Numbered from the stretch's first letter, positions 43,326 through 52,675 are shown. The stretch: 64,000 nt of DNA from Paracidovorax valerianellae (GCF_900102625.1 NZ_FMZC01000002.1:509507-573506); one strand, 5' to 3'. A program made the numbers and translations. Notes: a model not told the origin generated them from the sequence alone.

Positions 43326-44201
43326 TCACCGCCCCAAATAAACCTCAATCACCCTCTCATCCCCCTGCACCTGATCCAACGTCCCCTCCGCCAACACCGC
43401 CCCATCGCACAACACCGTCACCTTCTCCGAAATCGTCCGGATGAACGACATGTCATGCTCCACGACCATCAGCGAGTGCCGCCCTTTCAGGGTCAGAAAC
43501 AGCTCAGCCGTCCGAGCCGTCTCCTCATCCGTCATCCCCGCCACCGGCTCGTCCAGCAGCAGCAGCTTCGGGTCCTGCATCAGCAGCATTCCGATCTCCA
43601 GCCACTGCTTTTGTCCATGGCTCAAATTGCCCGCCATGCGCGCCACGCTGTCGGCCAGGTGGATGGTGTGCAGCACCTCGGCCAGCCGGTCCGACTGCGC
43701 GGAATCCAGGCGAAAGAACAGGCTCGACGCCACGCCCTTGTGGGTTTTCAAGGCCAGTTCCAGGTTCTCGAACACGGTGAGCTGCTCGAACACGGTGGGC
43801 TTCTGGAACTTCCGGCCGATGCCCAAGCCAGCGATTTCGGGCTCGTTGTGGCGCAGCAGGTCGATGGTGCTGCCGAAGAACACGGTGCCTCGGTCGGGCC
43901 GGGTCTTGCCGGTGATGATGTCCATCATGGTGGTCTTGCCGGCGCCGTTGGGGCCGATCACGCAGCGCAGCTCGCCCGGCGCGATGTCCAGGTTCAGGCC
44001 GTTGATGGCCTTGAAGCCATCGAAGCTCACGTGCACGTCTTCCAGGTACAGGATGCGGCCGTGGGCCACGTCCACCTCGCCGGGCACGGCCACGCGCGAA
44101 AAGCCTGCGGCGCGGCCGCCGGACGCGGTCTGGCCGGTGGGTGCGCCAGCGGCGGGGTGCTTCAGGCGGCGCGCGCCCTCTTCCATCAGTTCGGGGGTCA
44201 T
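43326..44201 (-). CDS. urtD: Urea ABC transporter ATP-binding protein UrtD
   Basis: The first ATPase subunit, 291 residues, LivG-like. Walker A GPNGAGKTT (about residue 90), FQKPTVFEQLTVFENLELAL, the urt-type signature LSHGQKQWLEIGMLLM in place of LSGGQ, and LLLDEPVAGM. An extra ~45-residue N-terminal stretch precedes the conserved core. ATG 44201 overlaps the urtC stop by four bases, so C and D are coupled. The stop lies 38 bases from the inverted-repeat element that separates it from urtE. Confidence 0.95.
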   Translation of the reverse strand: MTPELMEEGARRLKHPAAGAPTGQTASGGRAAGFSRVAVPGEVDVAHGRILYLEDVHVSFDGFKAINGLNLDIAPGELRCVIGPNGAGKTTMMDIITGKTRPDRGTVFFGSTIDLLRHNEPEIAGLGIGRKFQKPTVFEQLTVFENLELALKTHKGVASSLFFRLDSAQSDRLAEVLHTIHLADSVARMAGNLSHGQKQWLEIGMLLMQDPKLLLLDEPVAGMTDEETARTAELFLTLKGRHSLMVVEHDMSFIRTISEKVTVLCDGAVLAEGTLDQVQGDERVIEVYLGR

Positions 44202-45367
44202 TGCGCACCGCCTTTCCGCAGCCGCTTGATCCAGTCGATGGCACCGCCCGGCTTGCGCAGCAGGCCGACCACGCCTTGCGGCAAAAACAGGGTGACGGCG
44301 ATGAACAGCGCGCCCAGAAAGTACAGCCAGAACTCCGGCGCGGTGACGGTGAGCCAGCTCTTGGCGCCGTTCACCAGAAAGGCGCCCACGATGGGCCCGA
44401 TGAGCGTCGCGCGCCCGCCCACCGCCGCCCACACAGCGATTTCGATGGAGTTGGCGGCGCTCATCTCACCGGGGTTGATGATGCCCACCTGCGGCACGTA
44501 GAGCGCACCGGCCACGCCGCACATCATGGCGCTGATGGTCCAGATGGTGAGCTTGTACGGCAGCGGCGAATAGCCCGAGAACATGACGCGCGTTTCCGCA
44601 TCGCGCACCGCCTGCAGCACGCGGCCGAATTTGCTGCGCACCAGCCAGCGCCCCAGCAGGAACGAGCCCAGCAGCGCCAGCCCCGTGAGCACGAACAGCA
44701 GCATGCGCATGTTCTGCGTGGCGATCGGCTGTCCCAGGATGCGCTTGAAATCGGTGAAGCCGTTGTTGCCGCCGAAGCCCGTCTCGTTGCGGAAGAACAG
44801 CAGCATGGCGGCGTACGTCATGGCCTGCGTGATGATCGAAAAATACACGCCCTTGATGCGCGAGCGGAAGGCGAAGTAGCCGAACACGAAGGCCACCAGC
44901 CCCGGCACGGCCACGACGAGCACCAGCGTGGCGACGAAGCTGTCGGACAGCGCCCAGTGCCAGGGCAGCTCCTTCCAGTCGAGGAACACCATGAAGTCGG
45001 GCAGGTCGCTCTGGTAGTTGCCGTCGCGGCCGATCTGGCGCATGAGGTACATGCCCATCACGTAGCCGCCCAGTGCGAAGAACAGCCCGTGGCCCAGGCT
45101 CAGGATGCCGGTGTAGCCCCAGATGAGGTCCATGGCCAGCGCGCAGATGGCGTAGCACATGATCTTGCCCAGCAGCGCCACGGCGTAGTCCGACAGGTGC
45201 AGCGGGCTGCCAGCCGGCAGCCACAGGTTGAGCACCGGCGCCACGGCGCACACGGCGATGAGCGCGGCGATGAAGGCCGACCAGCCAGGACGGGTGAGCA
45301 GCGGCGCGGCGGCGGGCAGGGAAATCTCCCGCGGGGACGCGGCGTGGATGGTGGTGGCGTTGTTCAT
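44198..45367 (-). CDS. urtC: Urea ABC transporter permease UrtC
   Basis: A LivM-like inner-membrane permease of 389 residues with about ten helices. Urt-type landmarks are LWGYTGILSLGHGLFFALGGYVMG, FFRNETGFGGNNGFTDF and the ending LFLPQGVVGLLRKPGGA. It forms the membrane channel with UrtB. Start and stop codons each overlap a neighbour by four bases (urtB and urtD), showing a tight operon here. Confidence 0.95.
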   Translation of the reverse strand: MNNATTIHAASPREISLPAAAPLLTRPGWSAFIAALIAVCAVAPVLNLWLPAGSPLHLSDYAVALLGKIMCYAICALAMDLIWGYTGILSLGHGLFFALGGYVMGMYLMRQIGRDGNYQSDLPDFMVFLDWKELPWHWALSDSFVATLVLVVAVPGLVAFVFGYFAFRSRIKGVYFSIITQAMTYAAMLLFFRNETGFGGNNGFTDFKRILGQPIATQNMRMLLFVLTGLALLGSFLLGRWLVRSKFGRVLQAVRDAETRVMFSGYSPLPYKLTIWTISAMMCGVAGALYVPQVGIINPGEMSAANSIEIAVWAAVGGRATLIGPIVGAFLVNGAKSWLTVTAPEFWLYFLGALFIAVTLFLPQGVVGLLRKPGGAIDWIKRLRKGGAQ

Positions 45368-46941
45368 GCTTCACGCCCTTTCATGGCGAAGATGCCTTGC
45401 GGGCGCTTCTGGATGAAGACGATGATGAAGACCAGCACGGCGATCTTGGCCAGCACGGCGCCCGTCCAGCCTTCGAGGAATTTGTTGAGCACGCCCAGGC
45501 CCAGCGCCGCGTACACGGTGCCGGCCAGCTGGCCCACGCCGCCCAGCACCACCACCATGAACGAATCGACGATGTAGCCCTGCCCCAGGTCGGGCCCGAC
45601 GTTGCCGACCTGGCTCAAGGCGCAGCCGGCCAGGCCGGCGATGCCGGAGCCCAGCGCGAAGGCGTAGGTGTCCACGCGGGCGGTGTTCACGCCCATGCAG
45701 GAGGCGATGGGCCGGTTCTGCGTGACGCCGCGCACGAACAGGCCGAGCCGCGTGCGCCCGATCAGGAAGGCCACGCCGCCCAGCACCGCGAAGGCGAAGG
45801 CCACGATGATCACGCGGTTCCAGGGCAGTTGCAGGTTGTCCATGAGCTGCACGCCGCCGCTCATCCACGCGGGGTTTTCCACGCCCACGTTCTGCGCGCC
45901 GAACACGGTACGCACGAGCTGCTGCAGCATCAGGCTGATGCCCCAGGTGGCCAGCAGCGTCTCCAGCGGCCGGCCATAAAGAAACCGGATTACGCTGCGC
46001 TCCAGCACCGCGCCCATGAGGGCCGAGGCGCAGAACGCCGCAGGCACCGCAGCGACCAGGTACCAGTCGAAGGCGCCGGGCAAATACTTCTGGAACAGGC
46101 CCTGCATCACATAGGTGGCGTAGGCGCCGATCATCATCAGTTCGCCATGCGCCATGTTGATGACGCCCATGAGGCCGTAGGTGATGGCCAGGCCCAGCGC
46201 GACGAGCAGCAGGATGGACCCCAGGCTGATGCCCGAGAACAGTGCGGCGAGCTTCTCGCCCCACTGCAGCCGGCCTTCCACCGAGGCCAGCGCGGACTGG
46301 ATGGCGGCCTTGACCTTCGGGTCGGTCTCTTGCCGCAACTGCTCCAGCAGCACGGTGCGCGTGGCGGGGTTGCCGCTGGTGACCAAGTACTGCGCGGCTT
46401 CCAGGCGGTGGCCCGCATCGCTGCTGGCCAGCAGCACGCGTGCGCGGATGGCTTCGAGCCGGCCGCGCAGGCCGGCGTCTTTCTCGGCGGCCAGGGCTTT
46501 TTCGACCAGGGGCAGGCGCGAGGCGTCGGTCTCTTCCTTGAGCGCTTCGATGGCCGCGCGGCGCTGGGCCGCGTCGGGCGACAGCAGTTGCAGCGAGGCC
46601 AGCGCGGCATCGAACTCACCCCGCATGCGGTTGTTGTTGACGATGTCTTCGGCGTCATCCGGCACGGGCACTTCGGCGCCCGTGGCAGGGTCGATGCCCT
46701 TGCCGTCCTTGATGGCGATGGCCCGGTCGCCGGCGATCTTGACCGCGTCGTCGGCCATGGCGCGGATAAAGGCCAGCGTCGCATCGTCGGGCGTGGCGAT
46801 GGCCTGCTGCAACGCGGCGATGCGCTCGTCGGTCTCGCCCGCCGCCATGGCACGCGCGGCCTGCGGCGTGAGCGCGTGCGCCTGCACGGCGGCACATAGC
46901 AGCAGGCAGGCGATCAGGCGGTGGAAGAAGTTGGGGAACAT
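45364..46941 (-). CDS. urtB: Urea ABC transporter permease UrtB
   Basis: A LivH-like permease with the long periplasmic N-terminal domain characteristic of UrtB. The product starts MFPNFFHRLIACLLLCAAVQAHA, a signal peptide. Residues ~24-220 are a soluble helical domain, followed by about eight helices (GISLGSILLLVALGLAITYGLMG, INMAHGELMMIGAYATY, WGISLMLQQ). Translation could begin at GTG 46962 seven codons upstream; neither start has a strong ribosome site. It follows urtA after 209 bp that contain a repeat element. Confidence 0.94.
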   Translation of the reverse strand: MFPNFFHRLIACLLLCAAVQAHALTPQAARAMAAGETDERIAALQQAIATPDDATLAFIRAMADDAVKIAGDRAIAIKDGKGIDPATGAEVPVPDDAEDIVNNNRMRGEFDAALASLQLLSPDAAQRRAAIEALKEETDASRLPLVEKALAAEKDAGLRGRLEAIRARVLLASSDAGHRLEAAQYLVTSGNPATRTVLLEQLRQETDPKVKAAIQSALASVEGRLQWGEKLAALFSGISLGSILLLVALGLAITYGLMGVINMAHGELMMIGAYATYVMQGLFQKYLPGAFDWYLVAAVPAAFCASALMGAVLERSVIRFLYGRPLETLLATWGISLMLQQLVRTVFGAQNVGVENPAWMSGGVQLMDNLQLPWNRVIIVAFAFAVLGGVAFLIGRTRLGLFVRGVTQNRPIASCMGVNTARVDTYAFALGSGIAGLAGCALSQVGNVGPDLGQGYIVDSFMVVVLGGVGQLAGTVYAALGLGVLNKFLEGWTGAVLAKIAVLVFIIVFIQKRPQGIFAMKGREA

Positions 46942-47071
46942 GGGGATAAGGGGAATCTTCACGAACGAGGGAGGACTGCAACCACGGCTCTGACTTCGTC
47001 ACGCCGTCTGCACCCGCGCGGCCCGAAGCCAGCAGACGCCGTGGAACCGGCTTCGCCGGGCCGCTGGCGCC

Positions 47072-47140
47072 GTCCCCCCTCCCGCGCAGCGCAGCGAAGC
47101 GAGAGAGGGGGTGAAGGCGCGCAGCGCCTCAGGGGGGTGT
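47072..47140. repeat. Extragenic GC-rich repeat between urtA and urtB
   Basis: A run of six C (47074-47079) pairs with a run of six G near 47132-47137. Between them are GCGCAGCGCAGCGAAGCGAGAG and GGCGCGCAGCGCCTC blocks that fold into smaller stems. The pattern (C-run, GAGGCGCTGCGCGCC, TCGCTTCGC) resembles a dispersed Comamonadaceae element. A separate CCGGCTTCGCCGG hairpin precedes it at about 47046-47059. It is transcribed in the urt message. Confidence 0.6.
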
Positions 47141-47150
47141 CACTCCGATT

Positions 47151-48419
47151 TCACTTCGATTTGCCTTCCGGCTCGTCCTTCTTCTTGTCGTTGCCTTCGA
47201 TGTACGGGCTCCACGGTTTCGCCTTGACCGGGCCGGGCGTCTTCCACACCACGTTGAACTGTCCGTCGGCCTTGATCTCGCCGATGAACACGCTCTTGTG
47301 CAGATGGTGGTTCTTCTCGTCCATCTTGCTCACGATGCCGCTGGGCGCCTGGAAGGTCTGGCCGGCCATGGCGGCGATGACCTTGTCCACGTCGGTGCTC
47401 TTGGCCTTCTCGACGGCCTGCTTCCACATGTGGATGCCGATGTAGGTGGCCTCCATCGGATCGTTGGTGAGCGGCTTGTCCATGTGGCCAGGGATCTTCT
47501 TGGCCTTGGCGTAGTCGCTCCACTGCTTGATGAAGGCGGTGTTGGTCGGGTTCTTGATGGACATGAAGTAGTTCCATGCCGCCAGATGGCCCACGAGCGG
47601 CTTGGTGTCCACGCCGCGCAGTTCTTCTTCGCCCACCGAGAAGGCGACGACCGGCACGTCCTTGGCTTTCAGGCCGGCGTTGCCCAGTTCCTTGTAGAAG
47701 GGCACGTTGGAGTCGCCGTTGATGGTGGAGACCACCGCCGTCTTGCCGCCCTGGCTGAACTTCTTGATGTCGGCCACGATGGTCTGGTAGTCGGCATGGC
47801 CGAACGGCGTGTACTTCTCGTCGATGTCGCTGTCCTTCACGCCCTTGGATTTCAGGTAGGCGCGCAGGATCTTGTTGGTGGTGCGGGGGTACACGTAGTC
47901 GGTGCCCAGCAGCACCCAGCGCTTGGCGCCGCCGCCGTCCTTGCTCATCAGGTAGTCCACCGCGGGAATGGCCTGCTGGTTGGGCGCGGCACCGGTGTAG
48001 AACACGTTCTTGGACAGCTCTTCGCCTTCGTACTGCACGGGGTAGAACAGCAGGCCGTTCATTTCTTCGACCACGGGCAGCACCGACTTGCGGCTCACCG
48101 AAGTCCAGCAGCCGAAGATGACCGAGACCTTGTCCTGGCCCAGCAGCTGCTTGGTCTTTTCAGCGAACAGCGGCCAGTTGGAAGCGGGGTCCACCACCAC
48201 GGGTTCGAGCTTCTTGCCGAGCACGCCGCCCTTGGCGTTGATCTCGTCGATGGCCATGAGCACCGTGTCTTTCAGCACGGTCTCCGAAATCGCCATGGTG
48301 CCCGACAGGCTGTGCAGCACGCCGACCTTGATGGTGTCTGCGGCATGGGCCGGCAGTGCCGACAAGCCCGCCAGCGTAGCGACGGCCGCGAAGGCCTTGA
48401 GAGAGTAACGACGTTGCAT
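47151..48419 (-). CDS. urtA: Urea ABC transporter substrate-binding protein UrtA
   Basis: The periplasmic urea receptor, 422 residues, amide-binding (Leu/Ile/Val-type) fold. A signal peptide ends ALPAHA-AD. Typical UrtA segments are KVGVLHSLSGTMAISE, FGCWTSVSRKSVLPV, LLFYPVQYEGEE, NVFYTGAAPNQQAIPAVDYL and VYPRTTNKILRAYL. ATG 48419 has GGAG eight bases ahead. It is the first gene of urtABCDE. No urease gene follows the cluster in this window, so urea hydrolysis must be encoded elsewhere. An inverted repeat at 48527-48542 lies upstream. Confidence 0.95.
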   Translation of the reverse strand: MQRRYSLKAFAAVATLAGLSALPAHAADTIKVGVLHSLSGTMAISETVLKDTVLMAIDEINAKGGVLGKKLEPVVVDPASNWPLFAEKTKQLLGQDKVSVIFGCWTSVSRKSVLPVVEEMNGLLFYPVQYEGEELSKNVFYTGAAPNQQAIPAVDYLMSKDGGGAKRWVLLGTDYVYPRTTNKILRAYLKSKGVKDSDIDEKYTPFGHADYQTIVADIKKFSQGGKTAVVSTINGDSNVPFYKELGNAGLKAKDVPVVAFSVGEEELRGVDTKPLVGHLAAWNYFMSIKNPTNTAFIKQWSDYAKAKKIPGHMDKPLTNDPMEATYIGIHMWKQAVEKAKSTDVDKVIAAMAGQTFQAPSGIVSKMDEKNHHLHKSVFIGEIKADGQFNVVWKTPGPVKAKPWSPYIEGNDKKKDEPEGKSK

Positions 48420-48526
48420 GGATGCATCTCCGATGGATGGGTTCAAACCGCTTCGCCCGGGGCCCCGGATCGGGGCTGTGTTCGGTCGATGGAATGGATT
48501 CTGGAGAGGACACCCCGCGCCGGAAA

Positions 48527-48542
48527 TACGCCAAGTGGCGTA
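48527..48542. promoter_or_regulatory. Inverted repeat upstream of urtA, possible operator
   Basis: TACGCCA-AG-TGGCGTA, a perfect 7-2-7 dyad about 108 bp before the urtA start. It could bind a nitrogen-related regulator, but I cannot name the protein. No clear -24/-12 sigma-54 promoter is seen. Confidence 0.4.
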
Positions 48543-48616
48543 CACGGCCGCCCCGGGCTGGTCGGCACGCGGCGCTCCAGCGCGGCGACGGGCAGCAGGC
48601 CGCACCGCGCATGAAT

Positions 48617-48635
48617 GCTATTAATTTAATAGCAA
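48617..48635. repeat. Mini-palindrome repeat, copy 5
   Basis: TGCTATTAA-T-TTAATAGCA, the most perfect copy of the GCTAT-N7-NNAGC motif, between urtA and the Lrp-type gene. Confidence 0.65.
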
Positions 48636-48718
48636 TACACCGTCGTCTTTATTGCGCTGGAGCCGTATTTCACTCAACACCTTCGGACGGCGCACCGACA
48701 GCCGCCCGGCGGTGGTGC

Positions 48719-49177
48719 TCAGTGCCCCGCACCCTTCAGCGCATGCACCGTGGCGATCTTGTTCACGGGGCTCGACAGCACCAGCGACGTGGTCACGGCC
48801 CCGTGCTGCGCCAGCGCATCGACCACGGTCTGCAGGTCTTCCGGCTCGGCGATGGCGCAGCGCACGATGAAGCAGTCCTCGCCAGTCACGCGGTCGGCCT
48901 GCAGCACCTCGGGCATGGACTCGAACAGCTTCACATATGGCGCGATGCCGGCGTGCGTGGTTTGCACGCGGATGATGGCCTGCAGCCGCACGCCGATGGC
49001 CCGCAGGTTGACGCGTGCGCTGTAGCCTTCGATCACGCCCGCGTCTTCCAGCTTGCGCACGCGCTCGCTCATCGCGGGCTGGGACAGGCCGATGCGCTTG
49101 CCCAACGCGGCCAGGCTTTGCCGGGCATCGGTCTGCAGGGCTTGCAGGATCAGCCAGTCTTTCTTGTCCAGGGTCAT
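48719..49177 (-). CDS. Lrp/AsnC-family transcriptional regulator
   Basis: A 152-residue leucine-responsive-type regulator. N-terminal helix-turn-helix about residues 4-60 (DWLILQALQTDARQSLAALG, LSQPAMSERVRKLEDAG). C-terminal RAM ligand-binding domain (IIRVQTTHAGIAPYVKLFE, VTGEDCFIVRCAIAEPEDL). These proteins sense amino acids and form octamers. The frame is open for ten more codons, but ATG 49177 (MTLDKKDW) fits the family. It is divergent from a GST-family gene, a common pairing in Burkholderiales. Confidence 0.92.
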   Translation of the reverse strand: MTLDKKDWLILQALQTDARQSLAALGKRIGLSQPAMSERVRKLEDAGVIEGYSARVNLRAIGVRLQAIIRVQTTHAGIAPYVKLFESMPEVLQADRVTGEDCFIVRCAIAEPEDLQTVVDALAQHGAVTTSLVLSSPVNKIATVHALKGAGH

Positions 49178-49352
49178 GCAAAGGCTCCAGGCGGCGGGGG
49201 TAGACAAAAAGTGGGGGGGCGGGTCGGTCGCGTCCGATCATCCATCGGTTTATGGCGGGCAATTCCGATGCCCGGCCCTTCAACGGCAACGGTAGCCCGC
49301 CTATCGTGCAAGGCCCGGCCCCTGCGGCCTTTTCGATGGAAGGCACAAGCCC

Positions 49353-49961
49353 ATGCAGTTGGTTGGAATGCTCGATTCTCCTTACGTCCGCCGTGTCGCG
49401 GTGTCGCTGCGGCTGCTCGATCTGCCGTTCGAGCACCTGCCCCTGTCGGTGTTCGGCACCTTCGAGGCCTTCGGCCGCATCAACCCGGTGGTGAAAGCCC
49501 CGACGCTCGTGGCCGACGACGGCAGCGTGTTGATGAATTCCAGCCTGATCCTCCAGTGGGTCGCCACGCTGTCGCAGCGCAGCCTGCGGCCATTGGGCGG
49601 ACCGGCGCTGCAGCGCGATCTGCGCATCACCGGCCTGGCCCTGGCCGCGTGCGAGAAGGCTGTGCAACTCGTCTACGAACGAAACCTGCGTCCCGCGGAA
49701 AGGCAGCATGCCCCGTGGACGGAGCGGGTGAGCGGCCAGTTGCGGGCAGCCTGCGCGCTGCTCGAAGCAGAACTCGGCCAGGCGCCCTTGCCGGCCCCAG
49801 CGCAGGAGATCACCGACGCCGGAGTCACTACGGCGGTGGCGTGGGGGTTCATGCAGATGATGGTGGCGGACACGGTTCACGCGGCGGACCATCCCCTGCT
49901 CGCCGCCTATGCGCAGCAGGCCGAGCGGCTGCCCGCCTTCGCCGCCTGCCCGGCCCGCTGA
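49353..49961 (+). CDS. Glutathione S-transferase family protein
   Basis: A 202-residue GST-like protein. The thioredoxin-fold N-terminus reads MQLVGMLDSPYVRRVAVSL with the SPYVRR active-site start. NPVVKAPTLVADDGSVLMNSSLIL carries the cis-Pro and the glutamyl-binding Ser. The C-terminal half is helical and shorter than average. It may conjugate or reduce small electrophiles. It is divergent from the Lrp-type regulator, which may control it. Confidence 0.9.
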   Translation: MQLVGMLDSPYVRRVAVSLRLLDLPFEHLPLSVFGTFEAFGRINPVVKAPTLVADDGSVLMNSSLILQWVATLSQRSLRPLGGPALQRDLRITGLALAACEKAVQLVYERNLRPAERQHAPWTERVSGQLRAACALLEAELGQAPLPAPAQEITDAGVTTAVAWGFMQMMVADTVHAADHPLLAAYAQQAERLPAFAACPAR

Positions 49962-50152
49962 AGCCATCCATACGCGCCCTGATGCGTGGGTGCGCGGGCC
50001 CCCGAAGGCTGTCACGCGACTGACGGCCGGGCCGAAACACCCCTAAGCGGCCGGGCCTTCCCGAGCGAGGCGTTGGGCCGGCCGCCCCTCGGAAGAACGG
50101 CTGCTTTCTCACAGTGCGGGACGTGGCTGCGATTTGTACGTAGTTTCCAGCA

Positions 50153-50166
50153 TGTGGATTTCCACA
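50153..50166. promoter_or_regulatory. Inverted repeat upstream of dctA
   Basis: TGTGGA-TT-TCCACA, a perfect dyad about 77 bp before the dctA start within the 282-bp leader. Possible binding site for a regulator of dicarboxylate uptake; no DctD/sigma-54 promoter is evident. Confidence 0.4.
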
Positions 50167-50243
50167 ATCAAAACGCGCTTGACTGGGGATACATTCACGC
50201 ACCTCCAAAACGAGCGCTGCTGGCGACGGTACGCGCAGAACCC

Positions 50244-51596
50244 ATGCAAGAGACAAGCACACTCCCTCGCAAGAAGCCTTTCTACCGCTCGCTGTACCTG
50301 CAGGTGCTGTTCGCCGTCGTCGTCGGCGTGCTGCTGGGACACTTCTACCCGGCCCTGGGCGAGCAGATGAAACCGCTGGGCGACGGCTTCATCAAGCTGA
50401 TCAAGATGATCATCGCGCCTATCATCTTCTGCACGGTGGTGATCGGCATCGCGGGCATGGAAGACATGAAGAAGGTCGGCCGCACCGGCGGGCTGGCGCT
50501 GCTGTACTTCGAAGTCGTGAGCACCGTCGCGCTGATCATCGGGTTGATCGTGGTGAACGTGCTGCAGCCCGGCGCCGGCATGAACGTGGACGCCTCCACC
50601 ATCGACACCAAGTCGATCGCCGCCTACACAGCGCCCGGCAAGATGGGCACGACCACTGACTTCCTGATGAACATCATCCCCACCACGGTGGTCGATGCGT
50701 TTGCCAAGGGCGAAATCCTGCAGGTGCTGCTGATCGCCGTGATGTTCGGCTTCGCGCTGCACCGCTTCGGCGGCCGCGGCACGCTGGTGTTCGACTTTAT
50801 CGAGAAGACCTCGCACGTGCTGTTCACCATCGTGGGCTACATCATGAAGGTGGCGCCCATCGGTGCGTTCGGCGCCATGTCGTTCACCATCGGCAAGTAC
50901 GGCGTGGGCTCGCTGCTGTCGCTGGGCAAGCTGATGGGGTCGTTCTACCTGACCTGCCTGCTGTTCATCTTCATCGTGCTGGGCTCCATCGCACGGTTCC
51001 ACGGCTTCTCGATCTGGAAATTCATCAAATACATCAAGGAAGAGCTGCTGATCGTGCTGGGCACGTCGTCCAGCGAATCGGTGCTGCCCCGCATGATGGA
51101 AAAGATGGAGAACCTGGGCGCCAAGAAGACCACCGTGGGCCTGGTCATTCCCACCGGCTATTCGTTCAACCTGGATGGCACCTCCATCTACCTCACCATG
51201 GCTGCCGTGTTCATCGCACAGGCCACGAACACGCCGCTGGACATCACCCATCAGATCACGCTGCTGCTGGTGCTGCTGCTGACATCGAAGGGCGCGGCCG
51301 GCATCACGGGCAGCGGCTTCATCGTGCTGGCAGCATCGCTGTCGGCCGTGGGCCACGTGCCGGTGGCGGGCCTGGCGCTGATCCTGGGCATCGACCGCTT
51401 CATGTCGGAAGCGCGCGCGCTCACCAATCTGGTGGGCAACGGCGTGGCCACCATCGTGGTCGCCAAGTGGACCGGCGATCTCGATGAGAACAAGCTCAAG
51501 CAGCGCCTGAACGACCCGAACTGGGTCGATGCCGACGCCCCCGAGGTGCTGCTGGACGCCAAGACCGAGCGCATGGACACGAGCGGCCACCGCTGA
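50244..51596 (+). CDS. dctA: C4-dicarboxylate:cation symporter DctA
   Basis: An inner-membrane importer of succinate, fumarate and malate driven by protons or sodium; 450 residues, glutamate-transporter fold. Signatures are [36 protein letters not shown] (serine-rich hairpin), [19 protein letters not shown] and [21 protein letters not shown] with the second hairpin, then [23 protein letters not shown] 50244 starts [11 protein letters not shown], as in known DctA proteins. It is followed by a clear terminator. Together with TRAP transport it supports organic-acid nutrition. Confidence 0.97.
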   Translation: MQETSTLPRKKPFYRSLYLQVLFAVVVGVLLGHFYPALGEQMKPLGDGFIKLIKMIIAPIIFCTVVIGIAGMEDMKKVGRTGGLALLYFEVVSTVALIIGLIVVNVLQPGAGMNVDASTIDTKSIAAYTAPGKMGTTTDFLMNIIPTTVVDAFAKGEILQVLLIAVMFGFALHRFGGRGTLVFDFIEKTSHVLFTIVGYIMKVAPIGAFGAMSFTIGKYGVGSLLSLGKLMGSFYLTCLLFIFIVLGSIARFHGFSIWKFIKYIKEELLIVLGTSSSESVLPRMMEKMENLGAKKTTVGLVIPTGYSFNLDGTSIYLTMAAVFIAQATNTPLDITHQITLLLVLLLTSKGAAGITGSGFIVLAASLSAVGHVPVAGLALILGIDRFMSEARALTNLVGNGVATIVVAKWTGDLDENKLKQRLNDPNWVDADAPEVLLDAKTERMDTSGHR

Positions 51597-51664
51597 GGCG
51601 CCGTTAAGCCTTCAGGGCGGCACGCGCTGCCGCCCTGCCCCCTCGGGTGTCACCCATCCCATCA

Positions 51665-51687
51665 GGCCGGCTTTCGCCGGCCTTTTT
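51665..51687 (+). terminator. Rho-independent terminator of dctA
   Basis: Stem GGCCGGC/GCCGGCC with a TTTC loop, followed by TTTTT. A second perfect hairpin without a T-run (CAGGGCGGCA and complement, 51613-51637) precedes it. Confidence 0.9.
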
Positions 51688-51717
51688 CATTCGGGGCTGT
51701 CGTCGGGATGCAGGCGG

Positions 51718-52536
51718 CTACAGCGCCGAGGTGTCGGTGAACACAGCCGGGTCGGGCAGATGATCGGCCAGCCAGCCGGGATCGAGTTGCAGCGCCTGCA
51801 ACAGTTCGTCCGGCAGGGCACCGATGGTTTCGGCCAGCGTCGCCTTGGGGCCGACGGCGATCTCCGCCAACAGCGTGGCCACGTGCACGATGGCGCCCAG
51901 GCGGCAGAACGACGGGCTGGCGAGCGGATCAGAGGCGGTTTCCAGCGCACGCACCACTTCGTCCGGAAACTTCCACTGCCGCGCCAGTTCGGCGGTGACC
52001 TGCCCTTCGGTGAAGCCCAGCAGGGTCTGCTCGCGCTGCCAGCGGCCTCCGGGCAGGTGCGGCAGGCGTTCGATCTCGACGATCTCGCGCGGCGCCTTCT
52101 GCGCGATGATGAGCTCGCCCAGCCGCACCATGAAGCCGGTGAGCCACGACTGCTGCACATCGGTGCCCAGCGCCCGCGCCAGCCACTGCGCATAGCCGGC
52201 GCAGGCCATGCTTTCCTTCCAGAACTCCTCTCGGTCCACACCCGGCGCGTCGGCGAACGAGCCGGTCATGCAGGCGGCCAACGCCAGCGTGCGCACCTGG
52301 TTGAGCCCCACCATGTTGATGGCGTCGTCGAGCGAAGACACCTGGCGCGGCAGCCCGAAGCGCGCGCTGTTGGCCATGCGGACCAGCTTGGCGGTGAGCG
52401 ACGGGTCCTTGGAGATGGCCGCGCGCACCTTCTCGAAGGGAATGTCGTCGTCGTGCAGGGTCTGGATCAGGCTGCGGGCCACCTCGGGCATGGTGGGCAG
52501 CTTGACCTCCTGGAGGAAAGCGGCGAGTGCGGGCAT
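51718..52536 (-). CDS. HDOD-domain signalling protein
   Basis: A 272-residue HDOD protein, a catalytically inactive HD-like fold used in bacterial signalling. The domain covers about residues 10-205: LPTMPEVARSLIQTLHD, ISKDPSLTAKLVRMANSARFG, LDDAINMVGLNQVRTLALAACM, and GYAQWLARALGTDVQQSWL. No output domain is attached. Such proteins are common in plant-associated betaproteobacteria and modulate motility or type III gene expression. The target is unknown. It converges with dctA. Confidence 0.88.
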   Translation of the reverse strand: MPALAAFLQEVKLPTMPEVARSLIQTLHDDDIPFEKVRAAISKDPSLTAKLVRMANSARFGLPRQVSSLDDAINMVGLNQVRTLALAACMTGSFADAPGVDREEFWKESMACAGYAQWLARALGTDVQQSWLTGFMVRLGELIIAQKAPREIVEIERLPHLPGGRWQREQTLLGFTEGQVTAELARQWKFPDEVVRALETASDPLASPSFCRLGAIVHVATLLAEIAVGPKATLAETIGALPDELLQALQLDPGWLADHLPDPAVFTDTSAL

Positions 52537-52675
52537 GCGGGACGACCTTTTCGTGGGGGTTGCGTGCAGACCGGCCTTCCAGCCCGCTGGTGTTTTTGTA
52601 TCACCGTCTTACCGCCCGCCGGGCAGGGAATCCACCAGCCCCCGGGTTTGTGCCGGTCTGGCAACGCCGGGCGGC

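Noticed and set aside
42656..43444. A 262-residue open frame and others within the inverted-repeat element
   Set aside because: They have no ribosome site, are low-complexity, occur on both strands and simply reflect the repeat's GC-rich composition.
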